A DNA stretch of 57,395 bases from Bin87 sp034420475. GTDB lineage: Bacteria > Chloroflexota > Dehalococcoidia > Lucifugimonadales > UBA3495. Shown here piece after piece: positions 24,107-32,341 of this stretch (positions within the stretch are counted from its first letter, which is position 1; each line of letters opens with the position of its first letter). Location: NCBI GenBank assembly GCA_034420475.1, contig DAOULH010000060.1, positions 1 to 57,395 of the forward strand, read 5' to 3'. The translations under genes were made by a program, and so were the position numbers. The notes under the pieces were generated by a model. It did not search any database. It was not told the origin of the DNA and saw only the letters and a list, made by a program, of their open reading frames with translations.

Positions 24107-26209
24107 TCACAATGACAGCGAACCCTGCCCGCCTTGGTCATCCGCCGATTCACTCGGCACGCTGCTGATACTGGCGGGGTTTTCGAGTATTGCCAGCAGC
24201 GTATTCTCGTCAAGCACCGGGACGCCGAGGCGTTCGGCGCTGGCAAGTTTGCTGCCGGCGGACTCGCCGGCGACCAGCCAGTTGGTCTTGCGGCTGACCG
24301 ACGACGTGGTGGCAGCGCCCAGGGCCTTGACCCGGCCCTCGGCCTCACGGCGCGTCATGGTCGCCAGGGTGCCGGTGATCACGAAGGTCTGGCCCTTCCA
24401 GGGCTGCGCCGACTCGTCGACGGGCGCGAGTTCCTGCCAGAGTTGGACACCGGCGTCGCGCAGGCCGGCGAGGGTCGCCCGGTTACTTGCGGTGGCGAAG
24501 TAGTTGACGATGCTCTCGGCGATGCGAGGGCCGATTCCCTCGATCTCGGTGAGTTCGTCAACGGTGGCCTCGCCAATATCGTCGAGGCTGGCGTAGCGGG
24601 CGGCCAGTAATTCGGCCACCTCGGCGCCGACGTGCAGGATGCCCAGGGCGAAGAGGATGCGAGCCAGCGGGCACTGCTTGCTGGCCTGGACGTTGTCGAG
24701 GATGCGCGTCGCCAGCTTTTCGCCCATGCGGTCCAGCTCGGTCAGTTGCTCCATTTTCAACCCGTACACGTGGGACACGTCGGACACCAGGCCCCGGTCG
24801 ATGAGAATGCGGCACCAGCGTTCGCCGAGGCCGTCAATGTCCATGGCGCTGCGGCTGACGAAGTGCTTCAACGACTCGAAGAACTGGGCGGGACACGCCG
24901 AGTTGGGACAGCGGTGCATGGCATCTCCCGCCTCCTTGACGACGGCGGTGGCGCACTCGGGGCAGCGGTCGGGCATGTGAAACTCCGGCCCGCGCTCCTC
25001 GCCGGGGAGGGGGACGTGGCCGAGGACGTGGGGAATGACGTCGCCGGCGCGCTCGATTTCCACCATGTCGCCGATGCGTATGTCCTTGCGGTGGATGTCT
25101 TCCTCGTTGTGCAGGGAGGCGTGCTGGACGGTTGCGCCGCTAACGACGACGGGTTCCAGGATGGCCTGGGGGTTCAGGCTGCCGGTGCGGCCGACGTTGA
25201 TGATGATGTCCCGCAGTCGGGTGTTGGCGCGCTCGGCGGGAAACTTGTAGGCGATGGCCCAGCGGGGCTCCCGGCCGGCAAAGCCCAGGGCGTTCTGCTG
25301 GGTCAGGCTGTCGACCTTGACCACCACGCCGTCGGCCTCGTAGTTCCAGTCGTGACGGCGGTGCAGCATCTCATCGTAGAAGGCGCAGATCTCGTCCACG
25401 GTGTCAAAGACGAGATTCTCCGGGTTGACGCGGAAGCCGTAGGACCGCAGCATTTCCAGGGCCTCCCAATGTCCGGCGGGCATGGGCGCGTCGCCAGTGT
25501 GATTGAGGCTGTAGGTCCAGATCTGCATGTTGCGGTCGCGGACCACTTCCGGGTCCAGCTGCCTGATGGTGCCGGCGCCGGTGTTGCGGGGATTGGCGTA
25601 CAACTGCTCGCCGGCGCGTTCCCGCTCCTCGTTCATGCGCTGGAAGCTGTCCAGGGGCAGATAGACCTCGCCGCGCGCCTCCAGGTCGGCCGGGAAGTCG
25701 CCGTGGAGGGAATGGGGGATGCTTTCGACCTCGCGCAAGTTGGGCGTGACGTCCTCGCCGGTCTGGCCGTTGCCCCGGGTGGCGCCCAGGACGAAGGCCC
25801 CATCGCGGTAAACCAGGCGCACGGCGAGTCCGTCGATCTTCAGCTCGGCCACCATGCGGAAGGGCTGGCCGTCCAGCAGATCGGTGACCCGGCGGTGCCA
25901 CGCCTCGAGATCATCCCGGCTGAAGGCGTTGGCGAGGCTCAGCATGGGTATGGGATGCTGCACCTGGGGGAAGCGGTCGGAGGCGCTGCCGCCGATGATC
26001 TGGGTGGGTGAGCTTGCCGAACGCAGTTCGGGATGGGCGGCTTCCAGCTCGCGCAGTTCCTGCATCAGCGCGTCGTACTGGCTGTCGCTGATGACGGGGG
26101 CGTCGTCGTTGTAGTAGCGCTCGTTGTGGAACCAGAGCCGGTCGCGCAGCCAGCGGGCGCGCTCATCGGGGTTGGCGTCGGGACCGGGATCAGGCATTGA
26201 GGTGCTCAT
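24107..26209 (-). CDS. ligA: NAD-dependent DNA ligase LigA
   Basis: Seals nicks during replication and repair using NAD. The 700-residue length is normal. Domains in order: Ia with FHNERYYNDDAPVISDSQYD, adenylation with K124 in AELKIDG, then RGNGQTGEDVT, the GVVVKVDS motif, OB fold, a four-cysteine zinc finger (CPEC and CPNSAC), helix-hairpin-helix repeats (IEGIGPRIAESI), and a C-terminal BRCT domain (FVITGTLATMTRREAE). The start at 26209 has AGGAC upstream; the frame is open to 26512 without homology. The C-terminal tail reaches into the neighbouring repeat. Confidence 0.97.
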   Translation of the reverse strand: MSTSMPDPGPDANPDERARWLRDRLWFHNERYYNDDAPVISDSQYDALMQELRELEAAHPELRSASSPTQIIGGSASDRFPQVQHPIPMLSLANAFSRDDLEAWHRRVTDLLDGQPFRMVAELKIDGLAVRLVYRDGAFVLGATRGNGQTGEDVTPNLREVESIPHSLHGDFPADLEARGEVYLPLDSFQRMNEERERAGEQLYANPRNTGAGTIRQLDPEVVRDRNMQIWTYSLNHTGDAPMPAGHWEALEMLRSYGFRVNPENLVFDTVDEICAFYDEMLHRRHDWNYEADGVVVKVDSLTQQNALGFAGREPRWAIAYKFPAERANTRLRDIIINVGRTGSLNPQAILEPVVVSGATVQHASLHNEEDIHRKDIRIGDMVEIERAGDVIPHVLGHVPLPGEERGPEFHMPDRCPECATAVVKEAGDAMHRCPNSACPAQFFESLKHFVSRSAMDIDGLGERWCRILIDRGLVSDVSHVYGLKMEQLTELDRMGEKLATRILDNVQASKQCPLARILFALGILHVGAEVAELLAARYASLDDIGEATVDELTEIEGIGPRIAESIVNYFATASNRATLAGLRDAGVQLWQELAPVDESAQPWKGQTFVITGTLATMTRREAEGRVKALGAATTSSVSRKTNWLVAGESAGSKLASAERLGVPVLDENTLLAILENPASISSVPSESADDQGGQGSLSL

Positions 26210-26247
26210 CTGCGATGTCCTGCTATTGATGCTTCGGAGTCGGCGAT

Positions 26248-26253
26248 AGTATA
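26248..26253 (-). promoter_or_regulatory. Candidate -10 box of ligA
   Basis: On the minus strand TATACT lies about 38 bases upstream of the ligA ATG at 26209. The sequence further upstream is shared with the divergent regulator gene at 26373. Confidence 0.35.
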
Positions 26254-26372
26254 GTCCCGGCGGTCGGGGCGATGCACCGAAGGCGTGTGCGCGATGATGT
26301 CCGAGTTTGCAGGATGACACTCCACGGGGTACGATGACATCATGCGTACTACGATCATTTGGTCTTCGTGGC

Positions 26373-27509
26373 ATGAGTAGCGTGACTGTAAACGCCACTC
26401 GTATGCGGACCACCCGCCGTATGCTGGGTATGAGCCGCGAGAACCTCTCGGCCATTACTGAAGGACGCGTTTCAGTGGGTGCCGTCGCTAAATTGGAGCG
26501 AGGCGGTCCCATTGAGGATGACGGAACAGCGCTTTACTCCCTGGCCGCCGCATTGCAGGTGTCTTCCGAGTTCTTGCTGAGCCAACCCTCGAACGACGAC
26601 TACCGCGAAACCCCATCCTGGCGCGCAGTCAAGAAAATCCCGCAATATGTAGCCGACGGTCTTTACGAACGACTGGTCTATTTCGCGGACAAGTATCGTG
26701 ACCTGGAGGAATACGTAGAGCGTGAGCAAGTGAAGCGCTCCGATCTTTCGCCATCAATAATGCAGCTCCGTAATCAGCATGAAGAAGGCGCTCCGTTGGG
26801 ATCAGATGCCATAGAGCGGTATGCAGAACTGATGCGTGAGCACATTTGCATCAGCCGGGAAAGCAGTTTTGCGTGTCTGGAACGTATCGCGGGGACTATG
26901 GAATCTTTCGGGATCAAAGTCGCTTCCTGGTCCCTTCCGGCGGGAATATCGGGGCTATCGTTGGTTTTTGGCAAAGACAACGGCCAGGATATTCCGCCTG
27001 GTGCGGCCGTCCTGATTAACCATAGTCATCCCGTCGAACGGCGGCGGTTCAGCCTGGCCCACGAATGGGGACATTTGGTTCTGCCCTCCACAGGTAATTG
27101 GCAGGCGGATGAAACGGCTTGCAACCGCTTTGCCGGGGCGCTGTTAATGCCCCGGGATAATTTGGCTGAAGAGGTTAAGTCTGTTCTGGGCAGCAACATC
27201 GGTGAAATCGGCGACGCTTTTCGTCCGGAACTGCTGAATCTAAAGACACGTTACGGCGTCAGCACGGCCGCATTGATGCGTCGCTGCTACGACATCGGAT
27301 TGGTCCCCTCCTCCGAACGCTACACAATGATTTGCCGCCGGATGGGTCAGCGCGGCTGGTTTCGCACGGAGCCAGAGCCCAGGTGGCAAAATGCCGAGGA
27401 AGCTCGAGGATTTGTTAATCTAGTCAAGCGCTTGGATGAAGAAGACCGCCAACGAGGGGTAGACCAGGAGTTTCTCGACGATGTTCAGTTTTTGGACGCA
27501 GCGCAATGA
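26373..27509 (+). CDS. XRE-type regulator with ImmA/IrrE metallopeptidase domain
   Basis: A 378-residue protein. The N-terminus (TRRMLGMSRENLSAITEGRV, then AKLERGG) is a helix-turn-helix related to XRE repressors. The C-terminal half is an ImmA/IrrE zinc peptidase with FSLAHEWGHLVLP, giving H-E-x-x-H near residues 230-234, and the downstream ETACNRFAGALLMP. In the ImmA and IrrE families such enzymes cleave a repressor. The start at 26373 is the best ATG in the frame, though no good ribosome binding site is visible; ATG at 26403 is an alternative. It overlaps the next gene by four bases (ATGA at 27506), making a two-gene toxin-antitoxin-like unit. Confidence 0.85.
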   Translation: MSSVTVNATRMRTTRRMLGMSRENLSAITEGRVSVGAVAKLERGGPIEDDGTALYSLAAALQVSSEFLLSQPSNDDYRETPSWRAVKKIPQYVADGLYERLVYFADKYRDLEEYVEREQVKRSDLSPSIMQLRNQHEEGAPLGSDAIERYAELMREHICISRESSFACLERIAGTMESFGIKVASWSLPAGISGLSLVFGKDNGQDIPPGAAVLINHSHPVERRRFSLAHEWGHLVLPSTGNWQADETACNRFAGALLMPRDNLAEEVKSVLGSNIGEIGDAFRPELLNLKTRYGVSTAALMRRCYDIGLVPSSERYTMICRRMGQRGWFRTEPEPRWQNAEEARGFVNLVKRLDEEDRQRGVDQEFLDDVQFLDAAQ

Positions 27510-28147
27510 GCTTGCCGTATGCTGACATACACGATATCCAAAATGCCAACGGTTGGATCATTGACACGAGCGCAGCGGTCTGTTTGCAAACTGCGCAATG
27601 GACGGAAGCGCTCCTCGAGTTGCCGGTAGCTTTGCCTGAGTGCCCAGAATTCCGAGTGGCTCCGTCCGCCTTTGGGCATGGCGAAGCCCGGAGTGAGTTC
27701 TCTGACCATCTTGATCCCCACAATTTGGAATTCTGGGAGTCCGCCGCGGACACCTATCCCACTATCATTCCCGCGCCGTTTTCCGGCAACTCCAGGCAGG
27801 AGGTTGGAGACATCGTCAGAGCGTCACGACGTGGCGGACGATCAATCAGTCGAGCCGACGCAGAAGGGACTTTCCTTGCCATGCAGCACCGCTTTGTGCT
27901 GATAACCGGAGATAACCGTCAAGCGGAAATCGCCATCCAGAACAAGGTGACGGTTGCCCACAAAGGAACTATGCTCGAATACCTTGCGACTATCTGCCTA
28001 TTGCCCATAATGACTTTGTGCTGCGGGTTATCCCGGCTGATCTCGAAAAGTCTCCCCGGCTATCCCTGCGCTTTGCCGGATCCATACCGAACCCGGCTCG
28101 TGGAAATCCGTCAGCAGCAATGCGCGGATGCAGAACTCTCCATCTGA
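27506..28147 (+). CDS. PIN-like protein partnered with the ImmA/IrrE regulator
   Basis: A 213-residue protein. It starts with a PIN-like strand, GWIIDTSAAVCLQ (D20), has VAPSAFGHGEARSEFSD in the position of the second acidic helix, and HRFVLITGDNRQAEIAIQNK with D at the third acidic site, followed by HKGTMLEYLA. These features agree with a PIN/DUF3368-like ribonuclease fold, although identity to a named family is weak. The last 50 residues (TICLLPIMTLCCGLSRLI) are hydrophobic and unlike PIN domains; they could come from a 3' frameshift. Coupled to the upstream regulator, it is the likely toxin of the pair. Confidence 0.6.
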   Translation: MSLPYADIHDIQNANGWIIDTSAAVCLQTAQWTEALLELPVALPECPEFRVAPSAFGHGEARSEFSDHLDPHNLEFWESAADTYPTIIPAPFSGNSRQEVGDIVRASRRGGRSISRADAEGTFLAMQHRFVLITGDNRQAEIAIQNKVTVAHKGTMLEYLATICLLPIMTLCCGLSRLISKSLPGYPCALPDPYRTRLVEIRQQQCADAELSI

Positions 28148-28183
28148 ACTTGCGACAACACTAGATTCTAGGAGGCGACCACC

Positions 28184-28714
28184 ATGTCCGCTGCCGCCGA
28201 CGGCCTGATTTCGGCCCTGGAGAACAATTTCACCACCATCGACCTGGCGCTGAGAGACCTGGACGACGAGGAATTCGCGCGCATCCCGGCCCCGGACTGC
28301 AACTCGGTGGCGTGGACCCTCTGGCATCTGTCCCGGGTGATCGACTCGTTCATCCACACCCGCCTGCGCGACCTGCCCCAGCTTTGGGACACCAACAACT
28401 GGGAACAGCACTTCGGGATGCCCGCCGACGGCGAGAACCGCGGCCTGGGCTGGACGCACCAGATGGTCTGCGACTGGCAGCCGCCGTCGCGCAAGTTGCA
28501 GATGGAATACTTCGAGCAGGTGCGTTCCGCGCTGCGCGAGTACCTGCCCGGCCTGACGGAAGCTCAGATGCAGCAGGCGAAGATCATCCCGCCGGTGTCG
28601 GAGCCGCGAACCGTGGCGGCGGCGCTGGGTCAAATGACCTGGGACTGCGTATCCCACGGCGGCCAGATCGCCTTCCTGCGCGGGATGTACAAGGGGATGG
28701 GCTGGCACCGGTAG
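28184..28714 (+). CDS. DinB superfamily protein
   Basis: A 176-residue four-helix-bundle protein of the DinB/YfiT type. The metal-ligand histidines fall in the expected places: SVAWTLWHLSRVIDSFIH near residue 46 and CVSHGGQIAFLRGMYKGM near residue 160. Members bind a divalent metal and often act as thiol-dependent transferases or detoxification enzymes. GGAGG precedes the ATG by about eight bases. A second, more diverged DinB-like gene lies at 37734-38231. The specific reaction is not known. Confidence 0.82.
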   Translation: MSAAADGLISALENNFTTIDLALRDLDDEEFARIPAPDCNSVAWTLWHLSRVIDSFIHTRLRDLPQLWDTNNWEQHFGMPADGENRGLGWTHQMVCDWQPPSRKLQMEYFEQVRSALREYLPGLTEAQMQQAKIIPPVSEPRTVAAALGQMTWDCVSHGGQIAFLRGMYKGMGWHR

Positions 28715-28741
28715 TACGGAGCCGGCTAACCGCGGGATCGA

Positions 28742-29206
28742 CTAGCCCCGTCGGGGGCGGCCGCGGTCGGCGCTGTCCACCATGATGGTCACCGGGCCGT
28801 CGTTCTGCAGGCTGACCTGCATATAGGCCTGGAACTCGCCGGTGGCCACGGTGAGGCCGGTTTCGCGGAACATCGCCACGGCCCGTTCGTAGAGGCGGTT
28901 GGCCGTTTCGGGGTCGGCGGCGGCGGTGAAGTCCGGGCGCCGGCCGCGGCGGGTGTCGGCGTGCAGGGTGAACTGGGAAACCACCAGCAGCCCGCCGCCC
29001 ACGTCGAGGGCTGACAGGTTGAAGCGGCCCTGCTCGTCGGCGAAGATGCGCATGTTGACGATCTTGTCCACCAGGTAGCGGGCGTCGGCCTCGGCGTCGC
29101 CCTCCGCGACGCCGAGGAGCGCCACGAGGCCGGGGCCGATGCGTCCGACCTCGGCATCGTCAATGGTGACGGCGGCGGACGCTACCCGCTGGATCAGAGC
29201 GCGCAT
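28742..29206 (-). CDS. dtd: D-aminoacyl-tRNA deacylase
   Basis: Removes D-amino acids wrongly attached to tRNA, a cytoplasmic proofreading step. The 154-residue protein begins MRALIQRVASAAVTID and has the two active-site motifs: LVVSQFTLHADTRRGRRPDF (SQxT) near residues 77-96 and NDGPVTIMVDS (GPxT) near 136. Length and motif spacing match bacterial Dtd. It is convergent with the DinB-like gene, with only about 27 bases between the stops. Confidence 0.95.
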   Translation of the reverse strand: MRALIQRVASAAVTIDDAEVGRIGPGLVALLGVAEGDAEADARYLVDKIVNMRIFADEQGRFNLSALDVGGGLLVVSQFTLHADTRRGRRPDFTAAADPETANRLYERAVAMFRETGLTVATGEFQAYMQVSLQNDGPVTIMVDSADRGRPRRG

Positions 29207-29234
29207 GGTATCGAGCGATGGGCGCCGGGCAATG

Positions 29235-29260
29235 AAAAGGCCGCACCCTGGAGCGCGGCC
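29235..29260 (-). terminator. Rho-independent terminator of the FmdB-type gene
   Basis: Read on the minus strand, GGCCGCGC pairs with GTGCGGCC (apical mismatch) around a short loop and is followed by TTTTC. It lies about 30 bases after the stop at 29289. Confidence 0.7.
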
Positions 29261-29288
29261 TGTCTCGTCGTGTGGCCGAGTGGGTCGA

Positions 29289-29618
29289 TCAGGCGGAGTC
29301 GCCGGCGGCCGCGGCCGCCGGAGCGGGTGAGTCTGAGGAGCCGGAATCGCCGGACGAGCTGTCGCCGCTGCCGTTGGAGGAACCGGAGGAGGACGCGGAG
29401 GTTGACTCCTTGCTGTCTTCCTTCTCGACCGGGCGCTTGGGGCGGCCGTAGTCGGTGGTGTAGAAGCCGCTGCCCTTGTAGATCACGGGCACGGCGTGGA
29501 ACACCCGCTGGCCGGCGCCGCCGCACAATGGGCACTCTCCCTGTCCCGCCTCGCTGAATTTTTGAACCAACTCGAACTCGTTTGAGCACTCCGTACAGCG
29601 ATAATCGTAGCGCGGCAA
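29289..29618 (-). CDS. FmdB-family zinc ribbon protein
   Basis: A 109-residue protein with the FmdB/CxxC regulatory-protein domain: PRYDYRCTECSNEFELVQKF, then CPLCGG and VFHAVPVIYKGSGFYTTDYG. The four cysteines can bind zinc. The last 45 residues are low-complexity Ser/Gly/Asp/Ala. The start is a TTG at 29618, because AAGGAGGG sits five bases before it and homologs begin (M)PRYDY; the upstream frame has no homology. The family was first named as a putative regulator of formamidase genes, but its role is unclear. Confidence 0.88.
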   Translation of the reverse strand: MPRYDYRCTECSNEFELVQKFSEAGQGECPLCGGAGQRVFHAVPVIYKGSGFYTTDYGRPKRPVEKEDSKESTSASSSGSSNGSGDSSSGDSGSSDSPAPAAAAAGDSA

Positions 29619-29733
29619 ACCTGCCCTCCTTGATATGAATAACGCCACCGGGCCTGATGATGCCCCGGCCGGCCCATTCCATTTGTAACGCGGGCGGAGT
29701 CTAGCACTGCGCCCGCAACCGGTCAATTTGCGA

Positions 29734-29754
29734 AGGCTGACCCCCGGTCAGCCT
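29734..29754 (-). terminator. Terminator of rpsU
   Basis: On the minus strand AGGCTGACC and GGTCAGCCTT form a nine-pair stem with a three-base loop, ten bases after the rpsU stop at 29764. Confidence 0.65.
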
Positions 29755-29763
29755 CGCGGTGGC

Positions 29764-29949
29764 CTACCGCCGCTGCCGTCGGCGTCGCCGTGCCGCCCGC
29801 TGGGCCGCCAGGCGCTCCTTCTGCGCCTTGGAGCGGAAGAACCGGCGGTCCTTGAGCTCGCGCAGGATGCCGGCGTGCTGCACCGACGCCCGGAATCGAT
29901 TCACCAGGCTCTCTGGGGTTTCGCCATCTCGCGGCGTTACGTAAGCCAT
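29764..29949 (-). CDS. rpsU: Ribosomal protein bS21
   Basis: A 61-residue basic protein of the small ribosomal subunit near the anti-Shine-Dalgarno end of 16S rRNA. The sequence ESLVNRFRASVQHAGILREL followed by KDRRFFRSKAQKERL and an Arg-rich tail is the S21 pattern (RxFxRxVxxxGxLxExxxRxxF). The N-terminus is longer than the usual start by a few residues. Monocistronic, with its own -10 candidate and terminator. Confidence 0.92.
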   Translation of the reverse strand: MAYVTPRDGETPESLVNRFRASVQHAGILRELKDRRFFRSKAQKERLAAQRAARRRRRQRR

Positions 29950-29995
29950 GCAATGCTCCCGATTACGTGATTCTGGATACTTCCAAGTAGGGCTG

Positions 29996-30001
29996 ACTAT
30001 A
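29996..30001 (-). promoter_or_regulatory. Candidate -10 box of rpsU
   Basis: TATAGT on the minus strand, 47 bases before the ATG at 29949, in the 107-base gap after the upstream ABC ATPase gene. No strong -35 is visible. Confidence 0.4.
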
Positions 30002-30056
30002 ACACGCCCGCACGGAACGCCGCAAACGACGGCCGAGGCGGGGCGCGTGATAGAGG

Positions 30057-30761
30057 TCAGGCAGATGTGGCGCCGTCAACGGAGGCGATGCGTCCGTCGG
30101 CCATCTGGAGGCGCCGGTCGGCCATGTCGGCCAGCAGCAGGTCGTGGGTGGCAGTGACGACGGTAACGCCGCGGCTGGCGCCGATGTCGCGCATGATGCC
30201 GCCGATGGTCTGTCCGGTTACGCTGTCGAGCTCGCCCGTGGGCTCGTCGGCGAAGAGCACGGACGGATCGGCGACCAGGGCGCGGGCGATGGCGACGCGC
30301 TGCTGTTCGCCGCCGGACAGCTCGTAGGGGCGATGACCGGAGCGGCCGGTAAGGCCCACCAGGTCCAGGGCCTCGTTGGCGCGGCGGCGGCGGTCGCGCC
30401 ACGACACGCCGGCGATGTGCAGGGGCAATTCCACGTTTTCAAAGGCCGACAGCAGGGGAATCAGTCCGAAGGACTGGAACACGAACCCGATGCGGTCGCG
30501 GCGCAGGCCGACCAGTTCTCGTTCGGGCATCTGGGACAGTTCGCGTCCTTCGAACCAGACCTTGCCGGAACTGGGCCGGTCCAGTCCTGCCAGCAGGTTC
30601 AGCAGGGTGGTCTTGCCCGACCCGGATCGTCCCACGAGGGCAACGAACTCGCCGGGCGCGATATTCACCGTGACCTCGTTGACCGCGCGAACGGCGCTTT
30701 CGCCTTCACCGAACTCGCGGACGACCGATTCTGCGGCCAACGCCGCCGTCACTTCCGCCAT
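30057..30761 (-). CDS. ABC transporter ATP-binding protein (LolD/MacB type)
   Basis: A 234-residue ATPase subunit. Walker A is GRSGSGKTT near residue 44, the Q-loop lies in GFVFQSFGLIPLLSAFENVELPL, the signature is LSGGEQQR, Walker B and E are VLFADEPTGELD, and the H-loop is TATHD. The FQSFxLIPxLxxxENVxLPL stretch marks the LolD/MacB/FtsE group, which drives mechanotransmission or lipoprotein/peptide export with FtsX-like permeases. It lies 37 bases after a second ATPase gene, but no permease is present on either side within the window. Confidence 0.88.
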   Translation of the reverse strand: MAEVTAALAAESVVREFGEGESAVRAVNEVTVNIAPGEFVALVGRSGSGKTTLLNLLAGLDRPSSGKVWFEGRELSQMPERELVGLRRDRIGFVFQSFGLIPLLSAFENVELPLHIAGVSWRDRRRRANEALDLVGLTGRSGHRPYELSGGEQQRVAIARALVADPSVLFADEPTGELDSVTGQTIGGIMRDIGASRGVTVVTATHDLLLADMADRRLQMADGRIASVDGATSA

Positions 30762-30798
30762 GGGGTTACCTCAGCTCGCGATACCAGGGGAGGAGCTC

Positions 30799-32037
30799 CT
30801 AGTCGTCGGCAACGGTCTCCCACCGCTCCCGGCTGCGGTGGGGAGCCGAGGCCGGGCGCAGGGTGATGGAGCCGGTATCCTCGTCCATGCCGGCGGTGGC
30901 CAGTCCTTCCAGCGACAGCTGCTCTACGTATTCCCGGGGCAGCTGGAGGCGGCCGGCGCGGTCAACTACCAGGTACTCTTCCTCCCGGCCCTCGTCGCCC
31001 CGGTAGGAAGACATGAGGTAGGATTCGGAGCCGATGCGACCGTCGCGGATGCGGACCACGCGGTCCACCCAGCGGGCGATGCCGGCGTAGTGGGTGACGA
31101 TGATGATGGTCACGCCGAACCGCCGGTTGATGCGCTGGAGCATCCGGAAGACGTCCTCGGCCATGTTGGTGTCCAGCTCGCCGGTGGGTTCGTCGGCCAG
31201 GAGCAATGGCGGGTTGTTGGCCAGGGCAACGGCGATGGCCACGCGCTGCTGCTCGCCACCGGAAAGCTCCGACGGGTAGCGGCGGGACTTGTCAGACATC
31301 TGCAGGGCTTCCAGCAGCTCCTCCGCGCGTTCGCGGCGCTGCCGCTTGCCCGTGCCGGCGATGGCCTGGGGCAGCTCGATGTTGTCGCGCACGCTCAGGT
31401 ACGGCACCAGGTTGCGTCCGGTGGCCTGCCACACGAAGCCGACCTCGCGGCGGCGATAGGCCACCAGGTCCTGGTCCGTGATGTCCAGCAGATCGCGCTC
31501 GCCCACGCGGATGCGTCCGGCTGAAGGGCGCTCCAGTCCGGCCAGGATGTTGAGCAGGGTGGTCTTGCCGGAACCGCTGGCGCCGACGATGCCGATCAGC
31601 TCGCCGGACCTGACCTCGAGATCGACGCCGCGCAGGGCGACCACTTCCAGGTCGGCCGGCTTGTAGATCTTGAAAAGGTCGTTGGCCTCGACGTAGGCCG
31701 GCGCGGTCTCTTCCTCGTCGTCGGCGTCTGCCCACGGCTCGGGCGCCGGAGCCGGCGCGACCGGACGCGCACCGTTGTCGGATGCCGGGCGTGGCGGCGC
31801 TTCGGCATCCGGCGCCTCTTCCGGCTGGCTCTCCGTTTCATCGGCAGCGATTGCCGGAGCTTCGGCGACTTCCTCTACAGGCTCCGGTACGGGCTCCGAC
31901 GGCGCCTCTGCCACCGCGACGGTTTCCTCAACGGTTTCGGCCGCGGGCTGTTCAGCGGCCAACCGGGCGCGGCGCTCGGGCGGCATGAACTGGCGAGCGT
32001 ACTCATCTACGGCATTATCACGCGGGGATTCGGACAT
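30799..32037 (-). CDS. ABC transporter ATP-binding protein with extended N-terminus and AbrB-like tail
   Basis: A 412-residue protein. Residues 1-115 are a low-complexity Pro/Ala/Glu region (PEPVEEVAEAPAIAADETES), probably disordered. Residues about 115-335 are an ABC ATPase of the MacB/LolD group: GASGSGKTT, FVWQATGRNLVPYLSVRDN, LSGGEQQR, LLLADEPTGELD and VTHY. After DGRIGSESYL the C-terminus contains LVVDRAGRLQLPREYVEQL, which looks like an AbrB/MazE-type swapped-hairpin sequence. It is the first gene of the two-ATPase unit. The start at 32037 is the first likely ATG of the frame (MSESPRD). With two ATPases and no permease here, the partners must be encoded elsewhere. Confidence 0.85.
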   Translation of the reverse strand: MSESPRDNAVDEYARQFMPPERRARLAAEQPAAETVEETVAVAEAPSEPVPEPVEEVAEAPAIAADETESQPEEAPDAEAPPRPASDNGARPVAPAPAPEPWADADDEEETAPAYVEANDLFKIYKPADLEVVALRGVDLEVRSGELIGIVGASGSGKTTLLNILAGLERPSAGRIRVGERDLLDITDQDLVAYRRREVGFVWQATGRNLVPYLSVRDNIELPQAIAGTGKRQRRERAEELLEALQMSDKSRRYPSELSGGEQQRVAIAVALANNPPLLLADEPTGELDTNMAEDVFRMLQRINRRFGVTIIIVTHYAGIARWVDRVVRIRDGRIGSESYLMSSYRGDEGREEEYLVVDRAGRLQLPREYVEQLSLEGLATAGMDEDTGSITLRPASAPHRSRERWETVADD

Positions 32038-32078
32038 TCTGAACCATCTCAACAGGCTTGTTGCGGCAAATCCACGGC

Positions 32079-32084
32079 ATTATA
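32079..32084 (-). promoter_or_regulatory. Candidate -10 box of the two-ATPase unit
   Basis: On the minus strand TATAAT lies 42 bases upstream of the ATG at 32037, between the gene and the repeat at 32123. Confidence 0.45.
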
Positions 32085-32122
32085 ACGCGCATTGGAGGGG
32101 TGTGGCAGCAGCCAAATGGGCA

Positions 32123-32281
32123 AGCAACTGTTCAGAGTTGTGCAGAAGGTGTCATTGCGAGCGAAGCGCGGCAATCTCGTTGGCGGAGGGGAGTCTTTCA
32201 GGGCCGGCGCTGTAGATGATGTCGAGATTGCCACGGCGTAAGCGCCTCGCAATGACAACCCCCGCAGCTCTGAACTATTGC
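32123..32281. repeat. Complete palindromic element family A
   Basis: Outer inverted ends GCAACTGTTCAGAGTTG (from 32124) and CTCTGAACTATTGC (to 32281), enclosing GTCATTGCGAGCG with GCGGCAATCTCG and GAGATTGCCACGG with CTCGCAATGAC. The same layout occurs at 11137 and 40226. Confidence 0.8.
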
Positions 32282-32289
32282 GTAGGAAA

Positions 32290-32311
32290 GGGCGAGCCCA
32301 TCGGCTCGCCC
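32290..32311 (-). terminator. Rho-independent terminator of arsM
   Basis: Read on the minus strand, GGGCGAGCC and GGCTCGCCC form a nine-pair stem with a four-base loop, followed by TTTCC. It lies about 30 bases after the arsM stop. Confidence 0.7.
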
Positions 32312-32341
32312 CGTACCGCGGCCTGCCGGCAATTGGCGGAA

